Positions 25,761 through 46,415 of a DNA stretch of 64,000 nucleotides are shown piece after piece (position 1 is the first letter of the stretch; the number at the start of each line of letters is the position of its first letter). This DNA comes from Sthenelais limicola (lineage: Eukaryota; Annelida; Polychaeta; Phyllodocida; Sigalionidae), in contig OW804094.1 in the NCBI GenBank assembly GCA_942159475.1, positions 132,232,755 through 132,296,754 on the forward strand, written 5' to 3'. Under the pieces are notes generated by a model. The model ran no database searches and had not been told where the DNA came from. It saw nothing but the letters and a program-made list of their open reading frames with translations. Position numbers and translations under genes: made by a program.

Positions 25761-27446
25761 AGTAACCTTGTACCCCTTCAGGATTTGTGCAAAATTAGGG
25801 GCCCCCCCCCCCTTCAGAATTGGGGCAAAAATAGATGCTCGCCCCCAACTCTTTAGGACCAAATTAGTGTGATTGATTGATGGTATTATTTATCCAGGGC
25901 ATAACAAATACAACAATTACAAAATAGTGCTTCGACCACAGCCATAGATAATGGCACCCCTTGCTAATATTCTTACAATTTTCTTATTTTCTTGAACATT
26001 AAGGACATTAAGGGATAAACATGGACTTGACTATATCGGATGTATTATATATATCATTTCATATACAACTACTTTCTTGGGTTTTTTTACTTCATATAAA
26101 ACTTGATATAAATCAAAATGTATGATTTTGAAATCAGTGTGATAGACAATTTGGAAATGGTTAGCTTGTATTTCAGAATGCTCCATGTCGGTATCCTAAG
26201 AGAGGAGATTTAGAAACCTATAAGAACTATAGGCCTTTATTATACGCGCATGCTATATGAGAAGTGCTGTAAGTGGGGTGCTATAAAAATAGTCATATAG
26301 GACGCGTCCTATATGAATGTAGTTGTCTAAAAATAGCTGACCTAAAAATAGCTGACCTAAAAATAGCTCTGTTTATATGCTTCACGGAGCTTTGGCTCTC
26401 CGCGAAGGATGTAAACAAATCCCCGCGATCGGTAATCCACCCGTGATTCTGGTACTATGATTAGAGAAATACATAATAAAAATCTCATCATTAAATAGAG
26501 CATTAAATTCTCTATTGAATGATATAAGTTTTATTAATGTAACTCAAGAAATGGCTGCGATATGAACGTTTTAAGTCAACAATATAACTTGGCTAATAAC
26601 GGGGCTGTCAGCAGTGGGGCTGGCAGCGGGGCTCTCTGAGACTTCTTTAATATTTTTTCAGTGATATCTGATAACATATGATAACATTTTATGCACATAT
26701 ACCGGTAATAAATATAGAATGGAAGTTGCCGGCAATAATTGAAAATTTATAGGACTTGATTCGTCCACATAAGCACTCTTCCCACGGCATAGCTTGTATT
26801 TCAGATGGACATGTGGACGAATCTCGTCCTATAAATTTTCGATTATTGCCGGCTCGTCCCATTCTCTCTATATTATCCTGATATGAGCCAATCTTCCTTG
26901 ATTACGATCCAAGGTAACACATTGGAAGATATAATTATGTAGAGGGGCTGAACATTCTTCTTCCTATATTTATGTGTTCCAGAATCCATGAAAAAAAAGG
27001 TGTCCCCCTCCCCCCCCCCTCTCTAAATCCTCCTAACCCCCACCTCCCCATTAACTATGAACCGTCCTTATAGCTAATTAAGCGCGGTAATGCCAGGCGC
27101 CCGCTCCTGTCCCACTCTATACGAATCCACATTTTAATGTTGCTACGGGAGTTGGATGAAAAGACAAATCGACTACAAGCGTACGGAAGATCAGCTGTCC
27201 TGCACCTATTATCGCCCGGACCGCCTACTGAACAGGGAGTTGAACAAACATGCTAAGACTTTACTTCAGCTGGACACGTATATTTGGGCGCTAATGCACC
27301 CTCCCGTTTACAGGAATAACTTTTGGTATCACCTTTCAGTGCACAGTCGTTGATTGTTTTCGTCACTCGTGCAAAACGCAAATAGGCATAGTATACATAT
27401 TTCATTACCCCTCGAAGTCGCCTCCACAGTCTAGGAAGATCTAGAT
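25761..27446. other. No gene; repeats upstream of FAM151
   Basis: It contains a triple GACCTAAAAATAGCT repeat near 26320-26365, a palindrome around TAGGACGCGTCCTA (about 26297), the inverted repeat at 26714-26871 and a C-rich tract near 27005-27020. A 65-codon frame at 27156-27353 resembles no known protein. The FAM151 promoter and 5' untranslated region should lie at the right end. Confidence 0.4.
26714..26871. repeat. TIR-bounded MITE-like element
   Basis: Arms of about 55 bases share GCCGGCAATAATTGAAAATT and TATAGGAC...GATTCGTCCACAT around a short centre. The outer AGAATGG resembles the ends of the hairpin at 3078-3168. Confidence 0.8.
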
Positions 27447-30400
27447 ATGCCTTTCATACCACGTACTGTAAAACAACACCCAATGTATAGGTTGGCTACC
27501 CTCGGTCTCCATGTCGGACCTCCCTACATGAGAAAATACAGCATGTTCTTCATGGCGTTCCAGATTATATTTGGATGTCTCTTCATGTATGGTTATTATA
27601 CATGGAACGGTGGTAAGTGTCTAGTGTAGTCTCGGTTTTGGTCAATAATCAAGTTGATCCTTTGCGGCTTTGATATTCTTTTAAGTTCCAGCACAGCAGC
27701 AGTGCCAATAGGCAATACACATATTTATAATAGGTTAATCTGCCATCCAATCTTTGTTCATCCTGTCTGCAATCCTATGCGACGGTTAATCTAAATTAGA
27801 TCTGTTAAATATTGCGAAGAGTTCAATCTGATATTGATAATATTTAGACCATCCAGCCCCAGGCATTTATTTATATTATAACCTAATGAACTCCCCATGC
27901 CATGGCCATACAGAGTTGTACCACGTACCGGTACTGCAATTATTGTTTCATAAGCCTGTAATCATCAGGGTGGTATCTAAAACATGATATAAACTAAGTG
28001 GTGTACTTGCATCTCAAGTGTCTTTTTCGTCTCTTAAATAATATATATTTTTTCAAGCCATGACGCCCATGGCCATGAGTATATAGTTAGGCTGAACTGG
28101 ATGTGTATTACAGTAAACAGTTGGACTAGGCTACGATATCAAACCATATCCTTTGTGCAAAGGCATGGTTTGTCCCATGCCTGAGGCAGGTTCAATCAAG
28201 TTTAACTCAGTTCTTATTGATTCTTATGTGCACCTATAGTGTCTTAATTATATAATAGCTGTCATACACTACTGAATCTAGCTACGGCATAAAAAAATCA
28301 TCCGGGGTGGGGTATATATATTGTCACGATCCATAACGCAAGTATATAACGTTACGTAATATCACCTAATGATATGTCATATATTACCAAATATTATTAT
28401 ATAAGGTTAGATTTAATTAGGAATATTGTATTAATTATGTAAGGTGACTAGGGCAAGTCTAGTCTATTACAGGTAGTTCATGGAACACTCCCTGACCCTC
28501 CTACGAGTTCAACCCAACTTTAGAGTACCTGATTGGTCAGCCTAATTACATTTCCATTGGTTAATTAACTTAGGAAGGCTGACCCATATAATAATCACCC
28601 CTTCTCCTATTGGTTTATACACACGACCCCCTGTGGTCAAATACTTGATAAGGTATACGATTGGTTATGTATATGTAATGCATATGATTAGATAATAATC
28701 ACGCATGCGCACGCATGCGCACTGAACATGTAATATGATATATAAACTCATGTTTTCCCAATAAAATGTTATGTCTAAACAGGACAAACCTCTGCTCTTC
28801 TTATTACATCATATTAGGCTATACTTAGCCTAACCTCTCATCAACTATACATACACCTTCTCAGGGACTCTAGCTAGCTCTACCATCGACAATTATCCCT
28901 CGGAGAATAGTAGTTGTATCAATATAATATCATATAGCAAGAGAGTAGAAACATTTACCCTAATACTGTCCCAAGGCCTTACAACTACAACAATTTTGAC
29001 TACCGCACCAGTTACTATATCCCTATAATTTATTAATGCCTCTCCTGGAATGTCCCATAGTCTATAGTGTTTTGTGCATTAGTGTACTGTTCACTCACTG
29101 TAATCTAAAGGCCTAATATGTCACCACCCAGGCGTAGCTGAGGAGGCTTATTGGGACCAGTCCAAGAGGTAGCCACCAATAACAACCCATTGTTATCTAA
29201 GTGGGTAAGGACAAGGGCTAGCTGGAAGACCTACCCTTGGGTAGAACAACGAGAATCCACCAGTCTCGTTGGGTAGAAATAAAGTCCCATTTCTATGTAT
29301 CAATGATGGAAATCCAAAATCCTAATAATGATATTCCTCATCCTTCTCATCTGTAGTCTACCTTACTAAGTAAATCAAAGTTCCAGTAGATGCACCACTC
29401 GGCACTGAGAGCAGGTCTGTGGTATGATTCCTACTACCGTACATATGAAAATAGTACATTACACACTACTGCACTGTTAGCAGTATGGGGTATAGCTCTC
29501 TGGTAGTGTTCAATGTGAGAAGAACACCCAGACCTTCTACTTCTACCCATTGAAAATCTAATTATCGTTTATAATATCATGCTAACCAGCTGACCTTTAG
29601 TATATAGTGACCGAATACCCACCATTATTAACATGTCAAATTTGATCAAGATATATGTATAGTTCATACGCCAAGACCTAACCAGGAAAGGTATTCTACC
29701 TCCCTGGCCTGAATGTTGTAATACATAAATAGTGAGTATATTAGGTTAGTAGTCGCCAACGAGTTCCTACCAGTTCTATGTAGGCCTAATCATCTATGCG
29801 ACCCTGGAGACTTGTAGTACTGTAATTAGCATACGAACGATTAGTCATTATTGGGACGTGGCATCTATTCCTTAGACCATACTTGACATGATTAGCATCG
29901 TTCCACCATTATAGGTCCATGGAACTTTAGAATAGTCTTAAACAAAAGCACTTCTTTATTCCGATGACATATGCGAGATCATCCTTGTTAACGTATTTTT
30001 TTATGAGCTTGAGTTTTAGAGATTTTTTTATTCAGGAGGTGCATTACAATCATACAAATGTTCTTTTTAACATATCTGATTTTAAAAAAAGATGTAGCAA
30101 TACACTTGATAAGGCTATTTTATAAGAGAATGTTTACAATCTAAGGGGCTTCGCGCTCGCTCAGTTGCCCAGCAGCTTCCCCCACTCTGAGAAATATTTT
30201 TGGTTAGAATACTTATTATATGGGATATTCCAGCATTCTCTATACCTACACTAATTATTTAGGTTAATCAAATCCTTTCATGTTACTTCCTTAAAAGTTG
30301 GTTGTAATACCATTATTATACTACTGGTAATACCAGTATTACCATTATTTTTCCAGACTTAGCTAGACTAAGACTGAGGCTGTTCCCTACCCGTCCTACA

Positions 30401-33221
30401 CACTATCTTGTTAAGTTTATAATATGTATTGAATATCTGTATTGCAATGCTATCTATGTGTATTGGCTGAAATTGTACTACCTGTATATATTCCTGGCTC
30501 AATCTCTAAAAGAATATGATACATTGAAATATATATGTGTAACTCCTGAAAACATGTAAAACAAATTCGAAAATATTTCTGTAATGTTATCATTGTATAT
30601 TTAATTAATTTTGAATTACATACAGTCAAGAAGATATTAATTACCTCCTAGCTCCATGCGGAGCAACAAGTCTCAAGAAGATACTGTTATATTTTACGAG
30701 ATTGATCTCGACGCAATCTATATAATATAGTTATCTCTAACTTGTTTATCGTTCTATCCTATTGTAAAACAGGTCACCAGTTGGAAGACCACCTTCTGAA
30801 GAAACTAAATTCCCTATTTTTGAGATGAAAACGAAAGTTAATAATTTTCTCTACAAAATCCTCTTTCAGGAGTCATACCTTGGTTCATGCGCAACCGTAG
30901 TCAGCCAGAGATACTGACTGGGGTACACGTACTGCATCATTTCCCAGAAACTGAAGGTGATGGTAGTAGACTTACATGGGCCAGTGCAATAAACAGTCAA
31001 TCTCTCCTACACGATGCTATCAAAAGTAAGTACAAGCGTAGTAAATGGATTCTTTATCAATAGACATATCATGACCTTACTTCGAGGATCTCCTGGAAGA
31101 CCGAGCTGCATTTTATGCAGAAGGTGCAGAAGGTTGTTCCGATTTCCAGCCACTGATTGTTTAAATATTGAATTGTAGTTGTACCAAGGTGGAAATACAA
31201 TTATATATAATATAACATATTATAGAATATATTCTATAATATATTCTCTCGTGATATATCCCTTTGAGGGATGATCGACAAGCTCACCCGTTATAGAAAT
31301 ATTTTCTGTTATGGGAAATTCTGAAACTATTCAAAATTAGTATGACAAAACTTCTATCGATTGAATTTATTCTTGGGGTGTTTGATTGTGAATAAGGGAT
31401 TAAAACTGAGACTTGCTTTTGGTATTTCAAAAATATCACAATACATTATACCTGTAATTCATTATCTTCTATAATCATTCGCATACTGATGTTATCTTCT
31501 TTGCCTTGATAAACGTATATACATTTGTTCATTTCAATCTGCTACTTTTCCCAGGTAAAAGTATGATGATCGAGGGGGACATATTGCTCCGAGGTCAAGG
31601 AACCAAAGGCCAACAACTTGTGCCTATTATGGCCCACCCGCCTGATGTTGAGTCTGATATCACTTTCTCTGAGTGGATTCTTGCTATCAAGCACACTGGC
31701 AAAGGGATCAAACTTGATTTCAAAAGTATTGAAGCAGTTGAGCTGGTTCTACAAACTCTGAAAAATGTCAAGGAACAGGTATTAACAATATTCCAATATC
31801 CCCTCTGTGTGTTGTCTAGCTGTACGAATTTCCCATTTCGCTCGTTGCTTGCGGGTTAAATCACTGAGATACTCAGCCGAATTATAAATCATTCTTTAAT
31901 TATTATCTCCTTTACCAGCCATTGGCTATATTTCCCCGTGTGCGTACATTTGGATCATTTATACATAGCGTTGTAATATCTACTTTCATGATACATGTAG
32001 TATGGTAGTACACTTAAATACACATATGTATTTACCATCCCGGTATATCGCCAGTAGTAATTTAGATAGTTCACGAAGTACTTAATCAATTCGTTTCCCC
32101 TTTCTTCCATTTGTCAGATGCGAGGTCCCCTGTGGCTACATGGGGACATTCTGCCGGGCCCCAACACAGACGATCAGCCAATTGATCATCAGCGATTCCT
32201 GAGGCTCTGCCACGAGCATTTCCCTGAAAGTACGATTTCCCTCGGTTGGAAGGTGGGCCAGTCCCACGTGAAGACTCAGAATGCCTACACCTGGGCCATG
32301 GTGAAATCTATGCATGATGTATTGGACAAGTGGAAGATAAACCAGCCCTTGACCTTCACCGTAAGGGCCAGTTACCTCAGCAACTCCATTGTCCCTCTCC
32401 AGTGGTTGATGGAAATGACTGGGGGTACTCTCACTGTATTCTCCGTGGACAATGACGATATCAACGTCAACGATATTTTGCACGTGCGAAACAAACTCCA
32501 CAAAGACCAGGTCTACTTCGACCTTCCAGACAAACTCCACCAAGAATTCCTCGATATCAAAGACAAAGCTGTCGATACTAAATTAACTTATCAACCAGCC
32601 GCGGAGGGCAAAGGCTTCAAATCTCAGGACTGGGTACTCGCTCGTGGAGAGAAAGGAGAAACAATATTTCTTGGGTCTGAGTCTGTTGTGCTTCAAAGAG
32701 GGCAACTGTTATCCAGAGCTAAATACCCAATGGACCACGTCACTAAACTCTTGATATCAGCTCGGGCACAATTCATCCCAGCGGTCCAACCGGACGGTGA
32801 TGAACCCATTACTGATGCTGATAAGTTCAAACTTGAGATTTACTTCCATGTGCTTCAGGGGGCCAGACCCTCAGCCATTTCTGGTATTCGAGGCTGCATC
32901 AACCCTGACGGGAAGATCACCCTCGGCACCAAATCTGTTCCAGGGACTGATTCAGAGAAATCAGAGAGTTTTAAAGCTCCCCTTGAGTGCGTAGATATTT
33001 CTATGGAGGAAGTTCCGGGTCAAGATGTGACATTGAAAATTCAAAGTTTAGAAGAGTGCGGCAGCCCTCATCCTGCCGTTCTCGAGACTGTTGAAGTTAA
33101 ACTTTCTTTGAGTGACTTGCATGTCGAAGGAAAACACATGGCTATCCGCGGCGTTGGCATCACAAGCTTTGTTGCTATATCACACTTTCAGATCTCCCAT
33201 ACTGCTAAATCTGAAAACTGA
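27447..33221 (+). CDS. FAM151: FAM151 family (menorin-like) protein
   Basis: Four exons: 27447-27612, 30870-31025, 31555-31778 and 32118-33221, joining in frame to 549 residues. An in-frame TAG 15 bases before the ATG supports the start. Residues about 31-51 form one membrane segment after a basic N terminus, so a type II anchor or uncleaved signal is likely. The FAM151 domain follows: LTWASAINS, MMIEGDILLRG (111-121), AHPPDV (134-139), GIKLDFKS (158-165) and LWLHGDILPGPNT (187-199). Its acidic and histidine residues sit as in the related glycerophosphodiester-phosphodiesterase-like barrels. After about residue 340 comes a 200-residue part, probably beta-rich, that I do not recognise. Worm menorin (MNR-1) patterns dendrites from the skin and human FAM151B is needed for photoreceptors; the enzymatic activity of the family is not settled. 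It is convergent with TGS1. Confidence 0.93.
27613..30869. other. Long first coding intron of FAM151
   Basis: 3.26 kb without coding sequence. At about 28320-28810 a TGTCACGATCC start, a TATATAAA-like box near 28740 and AATAAA near 28760 look like a solo LTR, but no matching target duplication could be found. Small hairpins occur near 29255-29275 (CAACGAGA/TCTCGTTG). Confidence 0.4.
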
Positions 33222-36200
33222 TTATTTCTAGCATTTGTTTTTTTAAGAGTACAGAAAGATGTTTTTGTACTGTGTTTGATCACTTTGCCATCAAACTTTT
33301 TATTTTCGTTAGATTGTTATGCCAGCCTTGATTTGCCGATTTATGTTTATATTTTGTCTCTTCATATATATTTACTTTATTCTTACAATCGAGTGAATGT
33401 TTCACCAAAAAACACATTTATAAGTGAGCCGTGCTCCTTTATATATATTATATACTTTATATAGGGAAAAGTTTAGCTAACGCAAGTATGGAACTTGGCT
33501 GTTTGAATATCGCTAATAATAAGTATCTCTAATAATCCCAGGTCTTATTATTGGGGTTCAGTTGTAGTTGCATACAGTTTATCACCAGTATTCACAATTG
33601 GAAGGTCTCTCTCTATCACGATAATTCCACCATTCCATTCTTTATCATGGTACATAATCCATTGCTCAAGTATCGCAGCCTTCAAGTTTTGTATTCGAAT
33701 CGTCTCGTGTAAGGCCATTCTCACCGGTATTTGAATTCTCCACCAAGTTTGCTATTAATGTATTTTATGCCATGAAACATCATGAACATTTTGTTTGGAA
33801 TCACATTGATCTATCCTCTTTTAACACTAAAAAACACATTTATTCATTTTGCATTTCATGACGTACACAGTGAATGGATTGTAACTAGCCCTTGTTTTTA
33901 TGTTCGTTGTTATAATTTTTATTTTCATATTGTCTCGATCCACCTCGAAGAATTGTGTCCATGAAATGACAACCCATGCAAGTCAATTAACAGAATTAGT
34001 TTTGTCCAGTATGAACTAGGAAGGCAGCTGTGATAAAAGTTTATGACGTTATGTTCTTTAATTTCCATTTGTATTTTATTTGTGCAAGATGTCTGTTAAA
34101 GAAGTAATCTGAGAAGTGTCGTATAGTTCACATTATTGTGTATTGTTCAGTAGATAAATTCATAAAAGCAGTATTCAAATGTATCTGTTTATATTCACAT
34201 TGTAGTTTAATCTAAGAATATTCCCCTTACCAACCTACCAATATATATGCACTGACTGCTTGTTTCGTTTCTCACTGGGGAAATCGTCGGCACTTACTAG
34301 GAACATTAATATAATCAATTAGAAACAAATATTTATTCTAGTAATTTTGTATTTTGAACCCAGTTCAAGGATTTTAAATCCTAACCATGAATCTCAGTTC
34401 TAAATTAATGGTGGTCGTGAAATGGTCATTGTAGTCCCCAAATGTTCTCCACTGTGAGTTCTATTAGTGGGAGATAAATTCAATTATGGGGTCTCCGTGT
34501 TGCGGTAATTATGGGGGAAAATCGCGTTTAAAAATATGAAAATCCGGACGTTATTATTTGCTGAGAAATAACTATGGTCCTGGCAAATGTTGCCATCAGC
34601 TTTGGCCTTATTAGTTAGCTACCATCCCGCATTCTTTGCGCCCAAACCTTATGCTATTAGGTGGACTGTTATTGTTGGACCATCGAGGTATCTCCGTTGT
34701 GTGAATTCTTGTGCTAGTTTCCATGTGTGATAGATGGTAATCCAGTTCAGGCGTGTAATCAAAATTTATATCAGAATATCGGGGTGCAAATATCCGAAGC
34801 AAATATTTATTTCGACACTAGTTCTATTCTTCCCTTGAGGCGAATTTTAAGTCTAGGCACCCTAGAATATGCTACTGCAACGATCAGTTAGACATGGCAG
34901 TCATCACCATTGAAGATGAAAGTTGGTATTGCACAAACAAATATAAAACAATGGGGCAAGGTAACTTATACACTCATTATAGAACGTAGTGGAAAGTCTT
35001 TATCTTGGGGAAAATCTGGATTCCAGCTTCATTTATGAATATTCGTATGTATGCTGTCTTGACGTACATTTCTTTATTTGCTGCCAATATTTAAGTACGA
35101 AAAGGTCTTGGTATATGTACTCTTACTTGTTTTGCATCGTGTGCTTCGGAATAAAAGGTCTTAAAATTAACTCATGCTTCTGTAATTTTTGCGTTGATCT
35201 TTATAGGCGGGATTGCCCCAGAGCGGTAGGCGGGTCCTAGAGCCCCACTCCTGACCAGGCTGTTTCTGTAATGTAGGTCGATGGTGGACTAATTTTCCTT
35301 CATTTATGAAAATTCTGAGACCTTTGATCTATTCGCATTTATCTTCATTTTTTTTCTGTGATTGATGCACCACCAATTTGATCTTTAGATAGGTTGCATC
35401 TTATTATCTAAGGCAAGTAAGGGGATTGTAAAACCATATGCAGTTTGTAAAAACAAATTTTTTTTTTCGATAACATCACCAGCTGTGAGCAATGTCTCCC
35501 CCCCCCCCCCCCCCCCACTCACACACACGCCAAAATATGTCGTGTGATAATAATTTGCCGCAAATTCAAACAACTATTTGTATTATTTTTTATTTTCATA
35601 TAGTAATCATTTGTTCTGTTACTTAGTATATACACCTCAATAGTTCGGATACAAGGAATAATCGTGAACATTGGTTATCTTCAGACCTCACTGTGATTCC
35701 TGTGTAAACCTCTATTGCTGCTTCACCAACAATAGTAAACGTACATGATTATTTCGCTTTGAAGCATGTATCAGACTTTTTTAAAAGTGAGTCTTAAGTT
35801 CAGTAAAGTTCTATACTGTGGAAAGAGCAGAGCTCTGATAAGTTACCTCTTAATCTGGTTAGAATTACTTGTCACAAGTACCGGCATGCATATAATAAAT
35901 ATTGGTCAATATTTCAGTTTCATACGATTCATTTCAGTATTTTTTTACCATAGTATAGGATGCAAACAAACAGAAACAGTAAGTGTGCCCTTATTGCTTA
36001 CTGATAAAGTACAAATCACTATTTATGGGAATAAACAATACCAACAAATACACCAACGAGAATTGGGTTTTGAAAGAAACGAGAATTGATTAATGAATTA
36101 CAAGTTATCTATAATCTATTTTATCCAAATTAAGTCCGCGTGGAATAAGTACGGGTTTTGAGTCTGGAGATCTCTCCTCTGTTTAATTTTGAGGGGACCC

Positions 36201-36976
36201 AGTAAGGATTGAGTGTGAGAGTTAGACTTTGAACCTCCTTTACTCACCACAAGCTATAAAAACTTAAAAATTAAAATAGCACCAGCGCACATACCCCTAA
36301 GGGAAATGTGAAAATGAATAACTTCAGCTGGGGAAAATTTAGGTACAATGTTATTTTATAGTAATCAACGTGACCAAGCTAGCACCGGACGAACCGTTGG
36401 GGGTCGAAACCACTACCCACTGGCTCAGAGGCAGTGTCCCCGACGCAGAAAATGTTTCGTGACTGGACCCCAACATCTATTATAAAATAACCTTCACTCT
36501 TTATTAATTCTAACCAAATCCATCTACCCTTCATTCTATTAATTGCATTCCTACAATAAATGACAATAAAATAAACTCAACACAACTACAGCCTCTGCGT
36601 TCACAATGAACAAATATATCTATCTATAATGTGATCAACACTTCCTTTCATATTCAGTCACTTTAATCAACCAATGCAAACACACCAGACAGAGACTTCC
36701 CTCTTTCAGTCAATATAAACTATTGATATAGAAAATGATAAAATCCAATTCATCCTCCTTGATATAAGGTTTCAGGAACGCAAACCCTTTAATTACTTAA
36801 TATTCTAGGGGAGAAGGTATTATTAAAAATCGGTTTTCTTGCCTATAACTGTTCTGTAAGAGGTCACTGTGAGGTCTGATTTCAATATTTCAATCCACTT
36901 TTATAAGAGTCTATAACAAGTATTCCTGACCCTTTATATTATACATAAGAGTACAATCGTCCTTGTAGCATAATGA
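33222..36976. other. Non-coding region between convergent FAM151 and TGS1
   Basis: It holds the 3' untranslated regions of both genes. A minus-strand AATAAA at 36500-36505 could serve TGS1; plus-strand AATAAA near 35151 and 36030 could serve FAM151. A run of 19 C lies at 35498-35516. No coding exon was recognised. Confidence 0.45.
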
Positions 36977-44527
<7,551 letters not shown>

Positions 44528-45279
44528 CTGAGGATCAGAAAAAACATACGTAATTAGAGACATCGAAGAGAACGGTCACTTTCTGTTGCACCAGGAGGGT
44601 GTGTGTGTGTATGTGTGTGTGGGGGGGGGGGATGTCGGGGGGGGGGATCTTTTTTCATGTTTTCATTTTGCACTTGGGTTGTGTAGAAAACACAGAAGAA
44701 ATATTTTCATTTTCTCACTATTAATTTGACCAACTGTTCCATTAAACATTGGTATAGTAGTCTGTCGACTCAAAATACATTGTCTTGTTAATAGAATGTA
44801 TACACATTCAAGTTTTTAATAGCCTACAGAGAAAAAAGGTAAAACTTGTCCACGCAATGATACTCTTCTCATTGTTTTACCTCTACATCTAGTAAGAATA
44901 GTAAATAGCAATAATAATACCGTAGGCCTAGGCTACTGTATGTACATCGAGGGCCCACTAACTCCAACAGTCAGTGTAGGCCTAAAACTAGACAGAGTTT
45001 CCGTCCCCGTATCCTCCCGCACCCCGGAGCGGGGACGGACAGTTAACCCTCATAAAAACACGGGAATCTGGCCCACAGGGTCAACATGGCTACATGCATG
45101 CGGAGGCCGCCAGTGCCTCATTCGGCTTACAAAAACGTGGATTTAAAGGGCACGGCATGGACGGACATAATAAATTAAGCGCATTTCACTTTTATTTATA
45201 TTCATTAAAGACTTGCTGAAGGTGTGGGGGTGCACCGTTGTGCCCCAAAAAAGTCCGGGGTGATTTGCTGTTTAAATGA

Positions 45280-45305
45280 TAGGCCTCGCTGGGAGTCGAG
45301 GCCTA
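45280..45305. repeat. Short perfect hairpin
   Basis: TAGGCCTCG and CGAGGCCTA are separated by eight bases, directly beside the left end of the 1.1-kb TIR element. Confidence 0.7.
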
Positions 45306-45307
45306 TA

Positions 45308-46415
45308 GTGGTGCACCCCAAGTTAGGGACTAAAACTTAAAGTTGCCTTGACTTATTTCATTTGATCCATGATAACTTTATGAGTTTTTATGATACAATA
45401 ATATATGATATGTCAAATAAAAGAAAAGATTCAGGGCTATCTGTATTTGAAACTGTCACATGCACAATTGCAAGAATTCTTTTTCATATTAAAAGCTGTT
45501 TCCATGGTAACCGCATCTGAAATGTCATGAAAATCTTGACTTTCAACTGTTTCCATGGCAATTTCTCTTAGGTAAATGGTTCTGCAGTATTGGGGGCCAT
45601 ATTGCACATACAAAATTAAATTTGCCAATTTTTGGCACATATGTCAACTTTGTACTATCAAAATGGTGGAAAAGGCAGGGCGAAGAATTGAAAGCCGAAA
45701 TGTCCCAAATTTGACCAATTTTCACTGAAAAATGGCCGTTTAGGCGAAATCTGGGATTGTAAGGATTAACATGAGACTTTTTAGAATCACACAAAGGCCC
45801 ATATTTTTCACTCAAATACCATTTTTCACTGGTTCACTTAAGGGCACAAGCCTTTGCTGTCTTATGTCACCAACTATAATTTCTGTATCACAAAATAGTT
45901 TACATTTCTGTAAACTGGAGTACACATTTTAGGGTAAAGTTAGGCCCAATTTAACCATACATTACAATGCGATAAAACTCTTGAATGATTTCAATATGTA
46001 TGGTCAAAAGCTATGAATGACAAGAACTATATTTTCTATCTAATTGTGGAAATAAATTTTGTTTTCTTTGAATTTACTTAGAAATACAATATGTGGAGTC
46101 AATCTATTTCAAAATTTTAATTAATTCTCTTATTTTAATTAAAGTTTGACATATACGCAGGCATGATTGTCCCTCATTCTTGAAAAAATACCAGGAAAAT
46201 GCCTTAGAATATGAACATTTGAAGGAAAATATTCCATTTTAAGGTTCTAAATTCGAATTTAATGATACAAAAATCATAATCACTTGGAACATAGACAAGA
46301 TTCTGACTTCTAGTATCTATTTTAAGTCTTATGAACAAAGAAAACATTTTAATTATCAAGGATTCTTTTTAAAAAAGTGGGTAATAAGCAAAGTCCCTAA
46401 CTTGGGGTGCAGCAC
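45308..46415. mobile_element. 1.1-kb TIR element, TA or TATA duplicated
   Basis: The ends GTGGTGCACCCCAAGTTAGG and the inverted GTGCTGCACCCCAAGTTAGG match at 23 of the first 24 positions. TATA flanks both sides (45304-45307 and 46416-46419). The interior is AT-rich with no coding frame, so it is non-autonomous. The size and TA-type target resemble mariner-derived elements; the family is inferred only. Confidence 0.8.

Noticed and set aside
27156..27353. 65-codon frame just before FAM151
   Set aside because: Ends at a stop before the FAM151 ATG and matches nothing; possibly 5' untranslated sequence.
28320..28810. Possible solo LTR (TGTCACG start, TATA-like box, AATAAA)
   Set aside because: No convincing target duplication or defined CA end; kept only as a note in the intron entry.
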